NCBI GenBank assembly: GCA_033296885.1
Contig: MU863949.1
Coordinates: forward strand, 1-64,000
Length of the DNA stretch: 64,000 nt
From: Triangularia verruculosa
Taxonomy: Eukaryota > Ascomycota > Sordariomycetes > Sordariales > Podosporaceae
Reading direction: 5' to 3'
The notes beneath the pieces were generated by a model. The model saw nothing but the letters and a program-made list of their open reading frames with translations, had not been told where the DNA came from and did no database searches. The position numbers and the translations under genes are program-made. Shown piece after piece: positions 55,682 to 64,000 of this stretch (its first letter is position 1; every line of letters begins with the position of its first letter).

Positions 55682-57088
55682 TCACCTCCTAAACTCCGCC
55701 CGTCCATCCTCCCCTACCCCCATCCTCGCCTCCATCTCCGCCGGTAACCGGTCCTCCTCCTTTGTCTCCTGGTAATTATTCTGCTTCTTGACACTTCCTC
55801 TCTCCTTGGCAAATCCAAAGTCAAAAGCAACATCATGCTCGCTCTCCCAGCCTAGCTTTTGCCGTTCCTGCACCGGCAAACCCGAGTTATCATGCCTATG
55901 AGCATAACCGCCCTCCAAGTCCCTATTACTCCCGCTGCTGGCGCTACTGCCTGACCGCTTGTGTCTCCGAGTGAAAGGGTTGTTGCCCATGCGCTTGTGC
56001 CACATGATGTAGACTACCACAATCAACAAAATGAGCGAGCCGCCTCCGAGACCAGCTGCGACGCCGATTTTGGTGGAGAGCGGGATGCCGCTGTTCTCCG
56101 TTACCGGGATGGCGGAAACGGAGGGAGAGGGCTGGTCGGCGAGGGGGGTGTCGGGTGAGTCGTTTGTGTTGGTGAGCGGATTAGTGGTGTCCGAGGTGGA
56201 TGGCGGGGCGTTGCTTGCGGGGATATTGTTGTTGTTTTCGTCGATCACGGCACCGACTTGGGTCGGTCTTGGGGGAACAAAGACAGACATAAATGGGGAG
56301 CCGTTGGCGGGTGTTACGAGGGTGAGGAAAGGTGACGTGTTGGCAGGTTGTTCGTCGGTGGTTGCGGCGGGAGTTGGAATGGGGGTGGGAGCTGCGCCAT
56401 CTTGGGAGGCCGGTGGTGAGGGTAGCGGGAGGAGGGCCACGCCGCCAGCGCCAGAATCGGCGTTCGGAGAGGGAGCAGAAGAAGAAGCCGGACCTAGAGC
56501 TGGAGAAACGTCGGGCACCGGCGCTGGTGCGGGCTCTACGTCCTCTTGTTCGGTGACAGGGTCGGAAATGGCAATCGGCGCTGGCGTTGGAACTGGAGCT
56601 GGGCTCCCGTCTGGCGATGGTGCGGGAGTGGGCGCCGGCGTTGGCTCTTCGAGAGATGGCTCCTCCACTGGCTCTGGCTCAGGAAGCTGCAGCGCTGGCC
56701 CTTCTTCTGTAGGCTCTGGGTTCGGAGTCTCAACGGCAGGTGTCTCCTCGGGATCTGCCACAGGTGTTGCTTCCTCTGTGGGCGCTGCGACAGGCACCGG
56801 TTGGGAGGTCGCGACTTCCTCCTCATTTGGCACTGCCGTCACCGGGGCAGCAACCACGCCGTTCAATATCTCCGTTGGATCCGGCAGAGCATCCACAAGG
56901 TCATTGACGACTGGCACTGCGGGCACCACATCTCCTATCAAATCCTGAAGCCCCGGAACAAGGCCTCCTTCCTGCGATCCAGCGGGTTCATCAACCCCGG
57001 CGTTGTCTCCTCCCAATAAGTCATCCAGTGTTGGGATCTGCGCCATCGCCAGCGCGGCGTGAAGCCATAAAATGCGGATGACCAGCAT
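55682..57088 (-). CDS. Pro/Glu-rich single-pass membrane protein, sensor-like
   Basis: An intronless frame of 468 residues. The signal peptide (MLVIRILWLHAALAMAQ) is followed by about 320 residues rich in Pro, Ala, Glu, Thr and Ser (EEPTPAPTPAPSPDGSPAPV), then one membrane segment (VAAGLGGGSLILLIVVVYIMW, about 342-362), a basic stop-transfer (HKRMGNN, RRHKRSG) and a 100-residue cytosolic tail. The layout is that of fungal wall-stress sensors (Mid2/Wsc type) or of mucin-like surface proteins, but no Cys-rich WSC domain is present. Function is inferred from layout only. The opposite strand is also open for long stretches because of the repeats. Confidence 0.75.
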   Translation of the reverse strand: MLVIRILWLHAALAMAQIPTLDDLLGGDNAGVDEPAGSQEGGLVPGLQDLIGDVVPAVPVVNDLVDALPDPTEILNGVVAAPVTAVPNEEEVATSQPVPVAAPTEEATPVADPEETPAVETPNPEPTEEGPALQLPEPEPVEEPSLEEPTPAPTPAPSPDGSPAPVPTPAPIAISDPVTEQEDVEPAPAPVPDVSPALGPASSSAPSPNADSGAGGVALLPLPSPPASQDGAAPTPIPTPAATTDEQPANTSPFLTLVTPANGSPFMSVFVPPRPTQVGAVIDENNNNIPASNAPPSTSDTTNPLTNTNDSPDTPLADQPSPSVSAIPVTENSGIPLSTKIGVAAGLGGGSLILLIVVVYIMWHKRMGNNPFTRRHKRSGSSASSGSNRDLEGGYAHRHDNSGLPVQERQKLGWESEHDVAFDFGFAKERGSVKKQNNYQETKEEDRLPAEMEARMGVGEDGRAEFRR

Positions 57089-57784
57089 CGTTCAAGAACT
57101 CAAAAAGCGACAAGAAATTACAACAATGTAGAATGAAAAAAACAAAAAGGCCAATACCAGGGCTCACAAAAACAACAACATCTTGGGCTGGATGTTGAGG
57201 AAAGAGAACCTCCGGAAAGAAGCGCTGGGAGAAAACTAGAAAATAGAAGCGATTCGATGTGCCGTTTGATCATCCCATGCACGGCCGGAATGCAGATGGA
57301 TAAAAGAGCGGACACTGTCGCCCAACTTGGCATTTTGCTCGTGTCCATGATTCCGGGACTGTGATGGTTTCACCTTTTGGTGGTTGAACGCGGGGATGCA
57401 GGCAGATGCAGGGGTTGTTGTGTCGAATGCACCCCTGAGATCCGCAAAAATGCCACAACCTCGGCGTCCAAGCGCTGCCTTATGACGCGGCGTATCAAGA
57501 TGCGCCCAGCTTGGGAAAACCTGCGTCTATCACAAGAAGATCAGCTGAACATGTCAGGAGCAATGACAAGGCGCTCGCGGATGAGTGTGTGTTATTTAGT
57601 GAGTTGCGCCGTATATCGCATTGCAAAGAGATTATCAAACACGTTATCACAGTCAGCTCAACTGCGTCTGACCGACTCCCTAAGGTAGGTAAAATCCAAT
57701 TGGAAAAAGGGGTGAATAGGGGGGGTGGCTGCCAAGCATACTTTCTCCCAATGCTTGGCCCAGCAAGCACCACAATCTTGCTTG
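57089..57784. other. Intergenic
   Basis: Promoter of the mucin-like gene and 3' region of the glycosyltransferase gene. Overlapping short frames only. Confidence 0.5.
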
Positions 57785-59478
57785 TCACAACCTTTCACTA
57801 ATCCAAGAATAAAACCAGTAACTCGCACCGGCGAATCCAGCAGCCGCTAGACCTCCCAGAACAACCATATCCAGGTTCTTAGATTTCCACAATGGCATCC
57901 TGGCATCTGCCGTCTGAAGATGCATTGGTCTCGTCTTCCCAGTGTTGGGATCCAGCCCAAACTTGGCGTCATACATCATCTCCTCGATCAGGTCCACTGC
58001 GTGATGTTTCTTTCTTGCCGATATCCGGGCGATGTGCCTCATTCGTTCCACATTCCTGGCAAAGCTGCCATGTTCATCAAGCAGCACTTGTCGACTCTTG
58101 TCATAGATCTCCCCTCTTGTCAATCTGGCCTTATCCAACGCAACACCAACCCCTGCTTCCTCGATCCGCAGTCCATTTAAAGGCTGATCAAAGAAGAAGC
58201 CTATGGGAAGCAGGCGTACGCCGTGATACAAAGCCTCGTTTACACTGCTCCCCCCGCCGTGCGACACAAACAAGACCGTCCCTGGATGGTCCAAGACCGC
58301 TCTCTGAGGAGCAAAAGGAGTAAAGTACCACCTGTCGCTGTTGTTTTCCAACAGATTGCTGACAGGTGCCCTCATCCCTCCCGTCCATTCGTTCAACAGA
58401 GGCTGAAACTGCTTTCTTTGCAATTTCCCAACCGCCCAAACTACTCCATCGACTAACCCGTCCTCTAAAAGGTCCCCCAATGCCCCCATAAGTATGGCCA
58501 CTTGCTCGGTCGGAAGGGTAATGTGCGTCCCAAAGCAAACATATACCACCTTCCTCTTCTTGCCCTTCTCATAAAACTGTCTCAGTTCGTCATCCAGTTC
58601 CGGGTATTCCTCAGACAAGATCGGCCCAACAGCCTGCAGCAACGGCGGACAATCCTTTGGTGTTTCCAACCCCCAAAAGCTGTTCACCAAGGCCAAATAG
58701 TCCGGCTTCCCAGCTGTGACTCCGGCGAGAGAGTATCTCACACCTGCCTCCCTCCTCATCTTCTTGACCCACCTTAAGTAAGGCACCACCGTTGTCACGG
58801 CCCTAAACGGCCGCAAAGCCGCCCGTATCCTCTGCCAGAGCGTCGCGTGCTCCGAGCTTAGCGCATCCACCTGAAACCCAGGGATTCCGGGAATGTGGCT
58901 CGCAGAGACCATGCCGTAAGGCATCTGCGGCCAAACCATTGCCAAAGGGATGCCAAATTGCTTCTGCATGTCTCTTGTCGCCTCGACGAAGAAATCACTG
59001 ACAATCATATCCGGGGCTGTTGCCTTGACGATCCGGAGGAGGTGGTGGTAATCGGCAGTCCAGAAGCCATCGATGGTATACTTTGGCGCGAAATACCTCT
59101 TGTAATCAGCGCGGATGTCGCCGGCTTGCAGGGCGGCGTAGTGGGCTTCTTCTTGCTCCGGGGCTAGGGGATCGCCCATGTTATGAATATTGGACGGGGA
59201 GATGAAGGAGTAGGAGGGGCTGTTCAGGATCCATTTCTCTTGAGTTCTGTGAGTGGCGAAGACGATCGTGTGTCCGCGGTTGGCGAGAAGGCGGCCGAGT
59301 TCGAGGACTGGGGCTGAGGAGCGCGGGGGTGGTTAAGGTATGATTGATGAAAGGGATGGGCAACAGTGATGGCACTGAGCTTGGTGAGCTTACCAGCATG
59401 TGTCAGTCCGCCGGTCCCAACGACCAGAAGTACAGTGCACGTGGTGAGGGTTTCGTCCGAATGCCGATCGCTCGACAT
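57785..59478 (-). CDS. UDP-glycosyltransferase with C-terminal membrane anchor
   Basis: Two exons: 59478-59394 and 59313-57785 (intron 79 nt), giving 537 residues. The N-terminal acceptor domain starts VLLVVGTGGLTHAAPVLELG, with the glycine loop and the conserved His of GT1 enzymes. The donor domain carries the UGT signature: WYFTPFAPQRAVLDHPGTVL, then FVSHGGGSSVNEALYHGVRL and GFFFDQPLN with the UDP-sugar-binding Asp-Gln. A hydrophobic segment near the end (MVVLGGLAAAGFAGASYWFY) suggests a tail anchor in the ER, as in animal UGTs and unlike most soluble fungal GT1 enzymes. It would transfer glucose or a related sugar to a small hydrophobic acceptor. The acceptor is unknown. The first Met of the conserved part is at 59478. 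Confidence 0.9.
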
Positions 59479-61355
59479 GGTGGCCTTCTTCAGCTGCACG
59501 CAGGGTTCTTGGATGATTGATGAGAGTCAAGATTGAATCATGGACGGAGCGGAACGTCGTCGGTTTTACGGATACGGAGACGGATATTACGCAGTGGTAA
59601 AAAAGCCGTTTCTCGCTGCCGCCTCTTACGATCATTGGTTGAGCCCGGACCGTATGATTCTCCAAGTGGGAATGCTGTGCCACCGCAAGGTAGAATGCAA
59701 CCCGACCTCAGTGGAAAACTTATGACAGTCGTATAGATTTGCGGGATACTTACTCAATGTCAGGTCATCCTCTTTCCACTTTGTTGGTCATCACTCCATG
59801 CTTTGCTGGTTAGCTCATGACTTCGATGTGGTCACCGATGGACCGCCTGTCTTGATGCAAGCCAAATCGGGATAAGCCACACAAGGAGCCACGGGTGGCG
59901 CTACAAAGATCATTTTATAGATGAACCTCACCGGGTGCGAAAGCCTACGCTTGGTATCGAGTCCGGAGGGGGAAGGCTGCCAACGTGAAAGCCTGGAATG
60001 ACTGGATGACAAGTGTGCCGATCGAGGCCGTTTGTAGAGGCAGAAACTGGGGGAATGCAGCGCGCCTTTTTCTGCATGGAACTCTTTCGTTTCGTCAAAG
60101 CCGTTTTTTCTTCTCGCCGCGGTTGGATACTAGGTAGTATGCAGGATATTCGAGACAATGAGCGGGGCATGGGGGAAGCGGAGGAAGCTTTACCGCTGTT
60201 GACATTTACGATCGCTACGAACATCGCTGTTACAAAACCGCATGTTACGGGTTCGTAATCATCCTTGTCCATCCCGAAAGCGGTACCACAGGTGCAAGTC
60301 TGAGGTTGGGTGGGCTGATACTAGGTACCTTACCTTCCTGCATTGTGATGCTGGTATGACGCCGTCTCACCAGCCGCATCGCTAGATACCTAGGTACCTA
60401 CCTAATCTTGTAAGTTGCAACCAGTCCACTGAAAGATTGACCACTATGACTAACACGGAGCTTTCTCATCGCAAAAGTACGGAAAGCGCAACCGAAATGG
60501 GGATCAATTCGACATTCCCAAAACCGCAGTGAACTTTCAGCCCGACGTCGAAAACACGAGTACACAGGATGCTTGCAAACACTCGAATCAACCCAACAAT
60601 TCCTGCAAGGCCTCCTAGCGAGCCCCGGCTATTCCCATCCCGAACAGATTGGTGGCTCAACGGAGATATCAAAGTGTACCGGCTACGGTCTGGCTGGGTG
60701 TTTCGGTCACAAGAGATGGTGTCCCCGTTGCGCTTGGGGTCTACCACCGCCAAAGCCGACGTCAACTTCGAAAGCCCTTATCGATGGAAGCTAGGTACCT
60801 AATTTCACTGAAGTTGGACTGGGATAGTGGTAAGGTACCCAACACTCAAGGTTGAAAGAGGGCCCACAAGACGTAACAAGGTAGCAGGGAGAATACAAGA
60901 TTGCCTTGATCACAGGATATCTCGCGTTTCTGCCTCATCTATCCTACTATAACTGACTACAATTGATATGTTCTTCAACATGCAGCTCGCGAAATCTACC
61001 ATGGAACTCGGCCTTTGAAGCAGGAAAGTATCACATGTTTAGAGGCAGGGCTCTTCACAGTAGTTCATTGCGGTGGTAATCAGTGCGGTTTAATTCAGGC
61101 CAAAAAGCAGTGAGCTCGGGGAATTTCGTGGCAGACAGTCTGATGGATGGGCGGGTACTCTCCGGATATAGATCGGTACCTAGGGCCTGAGCTGTACGCC
61201 GTTTTGGAGACTTCATTTTGTTCGGGCAGTCAACATCACCAGTTCAAGATATAAATATCAGGATAAAAAGAAACGAGTAAGGACCGAATCCGAGGGCAGC
61301 CCGTCCGAAGGAAGGGAAAAATCAGATTTAGGCATGTCCCGTAGGTAGCCACTAC
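59479..61355. other. 1.9-kb intergenic region
   Basis: Promoter of the glycosyltransferase and 3' region of the last gene. GGTACCTA-type motifs occur at 60321-60337, 60386-60404, 60791-60801 and 61175-61184. The open frames are short and overlapping. Confidence 0.5.
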
Positions 61356-63201
61356 CTAGTTTGCACTTCGAGCTCCACCTATTGGGACTAGTGTGCCATC
61401 CAGCCCAAAGCCAGCATGAACATCACCATCCCTATCACGGACATGGCCAAACCGCAACCGTACTTTCGCAATATCGTTCGACAGGGGGGTGCTTCCTAAC
61501 CAACGGCCAGCCGCTAGATCGTCTAGATCCGGGTTGCGTGTAGTCAACATGATGGTAGAGAAAGCAGTACTACTGATGAGGCCATTTCTCTTGACTGCGA
61601 ATGCACCCAGAGCTAGGCAAAGAAACGCGACTGCGAACCCTCCTCCATACGTTATAAGAAGCGTTGACTGTTGGTAGGAATACTGATTCTGGGGAAATGT
61701 TATTGTCATTGGCACGGTCGTCATTGCACTTCCCTCCCAAAACTCATACCCCATCGTACTTATTGTGAAGTTCCTTGAAAGATCCTCAATTGCCCTGGAG
61801 AGCGACTGATTCCTGCAGGCCGAAGGGTTTTGGAAGTATGCACAAACTGAAGCGCCTCTGGCCACTTCGGGACAAAATGGCAGAGAAGATTGGAGCAGCG
61901 GAATCGTTTTCGCTTCACCGTCAAATGACAGGGAACAGGAGACACCGATCCGTATGATATTCACCATCAGGCTGCTAAAAAGCAAGTGAGTGACGTAGAA
62001 CGTTGGTAGAACCGTATCGGGGCCAGAAAGACCTGAGAATCTACCGGCACTATGGTCCCAAGCTGCGGGCTCCAAATACCGTATAGCTAATGGTATTATG
62101 GATCGATCTCCGTTGATGAAGCTTATTGACAAGGTGTAGGATGTGTTGTACAGCTGGCACACTATACTAGAGCCACTATCCCATCCAGCGTGGAGGAGAA
62201 GTACGTTGTTCATATAGGATGGCGCAGCTGCCTGATATAGAATTCCAGAGGGTTTGCTAGACTTCTTACTAGCATCAGGGAGCTCACCGAAAAATGCATC
62301 TCGGAAAGTTTTGTATGGCGAGCCAGGGTAGCTGTCGCTTATGTTCCAAGTTGGCTTGTTTCGAGTCTTGATGAAGTCGTTTATATCCTCACATTTGTAT
62401 GATGGTCCCCAGAAATCCAACTCGTATGTTGCGTTTGGAGAGGGAGGGTCTTGTGGAATTATGCGGCGCGATGCATAGACTTCGGTGAACAATCTTGAGA
62501 TGGCGGTGCCAGGTCCCCGGATCATGCCGGCCCCTTCGGCCGTAGCCCATTCTTCGGAGTTCGTGAAATTAACGGTACGTACTGGCGCTAGGTTTGTACT
62601 TGAGGACATGACAGATCGAATCGACAGTGTCGCCGGGGTGACGATTGTAAGTAGTGGGATAACCCTTGCTACCAGGTTAGAAGATCTTGCCCATCGCTTC
62701 ACAGGATAGCATCGCTTACCAAGACACTGCCGCAAAGAGGATCAAAACCTTTCCATGAGCAAGTAACTCCCTATTAAAAATGGCCGTGGGCTCATGCATG
62801 ATGGCGAACATGCCATCGATTCCGCCGAGAGTCATAGCCTTCATCCTCAGCATCAACCATATTTGCTGCACGGCTGCAATCCCTATTAGGCCAACCAATG
62901 ACGCCTTAGTCAAAACGGCGCATGCTGTGCCGAGTCGTATACTCCATGATTGTTCATCGCTCGACTGAACAACTGTGCTGTCGAGGCTTCGGTACCAGAA
63001 ATGATGGCCGATGGCAAATCCAAATGCTGCGGCAACCAACAGGCAGACTATAAGCGGGGCCTGTATGCTGAAGCGTTTCTCACTCAAAGGGCCCTGGTGA
63101 AGCCGGGGGTCTATTTCCGATGTAAGGATATGCGATGGTGATCGTTTGCTACCTCTGTAACTATCTTGGTGCTTTGCTGGGAAAGGCGTTGAGGGAGCCA
63201 T
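61356..63201 (-). CDS. Multi-pass membrane protein with large extracellular domain, unknown function
   Basis: Two exons: 63201-62720 and 62664-61356 (intron 55 nt), giving 596 residues. The N-terminal 45 residues are cytosolic and polar. Membrane segments are visible at about 49-66 (LIVCLLVAAAFGFAIG), 91-112, 149-175 (KVLILFAAVSWVIPLL across the splice) and 500-525 (TYGGGFAVAFLCLALGAFAV). Between the last two lies a region of about 320 residues with many N-x-S/T sites and cysteines, probably outside the cell. Large families of such four-segment hypothetical proteins are expanded in Sordariomycetes, often near secondary-metabolite or accessory loci. No function is known to me. Gene borders look complete. 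Confidence 0.75.
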
Positions 63202-64000
63202 GGCAGTGTCGCCTTCGAGGTTGGTAGGTGTATGTAGGTAGCAACGCGACTAACAGTCGTAAGTAAGGTAGGTACCTAATCTTGCATACCTACCTACGAT
63301 ATGGAAATCGGTAGCGGTGATAGAGCGGGAAAAGAAGTTGGGAATAGGTCGGCAGGAATAGGGATTAATTAGACGATGGACAATTCGGTGAGAGTCGGAT
63401 GGACTCCGTGGGTACCTAGGTACGTACTTAGGTATTGGCGGTGGCTTTTCCAGAGCACCTGCATGCTCCGATACCACGATAATATCTCAGGCACTCGACT
63501 GGTTGTTTCCAGGGTGCATTTAGCGCCTAAATCAGCAGTGTAACCTCCAGGTTCCGTACCTAAGGTACCTACCTACCTATGCAGCAGGAAGGCAGACGAC
63601 AGATTGCCAACTAAATAAAGCACCTACCTAGGCAGTAATGGCTTTGGAGCTGAATGCCCGCTCAATGTCTGAGGGCGCTGTGGCCCTGTTACAAATGTGA
63701 GACCACCAGTTCACGAAAAAGTCAGCCAATGATTCCTGTTTACCTTATCTAGCCCCAAATGTACGCCGGATGATCATTTGGGGTCGGTTTGGACTGGGCC
63801 TCAGCAGGTCATTGATTATTCTGTGGAAATGGTCACCAGCGCCGCGGAGCCTTGCCATTCAAATTGATTAACGCGTGGAAATATTCAAATACCTACCTAG
63901 GTACCATGCAAAAACGTATCCGGAGTGCTGGTAGTTAGGTTGCTAACGGCCTTCTGGCGCAACACTGCCCTGCTGAGTATCAACGAAAGAGAAGGTATTC
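63202..64000. other. Upstream region dense in GGTACCTA motifs
   Basis: Contains at least five clusters of the dispersed motif: 63266-63298, 63413-63437, 63556-63580, 63621-63632 and 63889-63904. They combine GGTACC palindromes with GTAGGTA/TACCTAC steps. No gene is recognised up to the window edge. Confidence 0.6.

Noticed and set aside
56031..56948. A 305-codon plus-strand frame rich in Gly and Ser
   Set aside because: It is the reverse image of the Pro/Ala/Glu repeats of the mucin-like gene.
1..64000. tRNA genes, rRNA or CRISPR arrays
   Set aside because: I saw no cloverleaf with A and B boxes, no rRNA signature and no regular direct-repeat/spacer array; a tRNA scan would be needed to exclude a tRNA fully.

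Overview
The window looks like nuclear DNA of a filamentous ascomycete (Pezizomycotina), most likely a sordariomycete close to Sordariales. The grounds are short introns (mostly 47-115 nt) with GTRNGT donors and CAG/TAG acceptors, family-typical proteins (LysM/CBM18 protein, P450, TmpA-like membrane protein, fungal Hsp70-like protein, SesB-type NLR), and a block whose composition fits repeat-induced point mutation (RIP). No species is assigned. All exon junctions were worked out by eye from frame continuity and splice consensus.

Layout. 1-0.95 kb: a RIP-like AT-rich repeat relic. 0.95-6.5 kb: an FAD monooxygenase fused to a multi-pass membrane domain, then a secreted type-B carboxylesterase, both on the minus strand. 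8.8-9.2 kb: a small putatively myristoylated protein with three tandem Cys3His modules. 10.5-13.1 kb: a secreted LysM-CBM18-mucin-LysM protein and a GNAT acetyltransferase. 13.4-17.3 kb: a membrane-anchored lectin-like protein and a cytochrome P450. 18.6-26.7 kb: core genes on the minus strand (L1-domain ribosome-biogenesis protein, FHA protein, palmitoyl-protein thioesterase, GFA/CENP-V-type protein). 26.7-35.8 kb: about 9 kb without a confident gene. 35.8-37.7 kb: a six-exon TmpA-like membrane protein.

38.4-52.7 kb is the accessory part. It holds a decayed NLR (SesB-like alpha/beta hydrolase, NACHT, ankyrin repeats), a hAT-like MITE about 200 bp upstream of it, an SDR reductase, an orphan two-exon gene, a broken F-box-like gene, two further hypothetical genes, and an eight-exon Hsp70-like gene interrupted by one in-frame TGA. 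Lesions are concentrated here, while genes on both sides are intact. 54-59.5 kb: a secreted intradiol dioxygenase, a Pro/Glu-rich single-pass membrane protein and a UDP-glycosyltransferase. 61.3-63.2 kb: a multi-pass membrane protein of unknown function.

How the genes fit together: I see no convincing biosynthetic cluster, since the monooxygenase, P450, dioxygenase and glycosyltransferase are separated by housekeeping genes and there is no backbone synthase. Several products act at the cell surface or outside the cell (LysM protein, esterase, dioxygenase, lectin-like protein, mucin-like protein). The most informative biology is the decaying NLR region, with a short palindromic GGTACCTA-type motif scattered through the gene-poor intervals.
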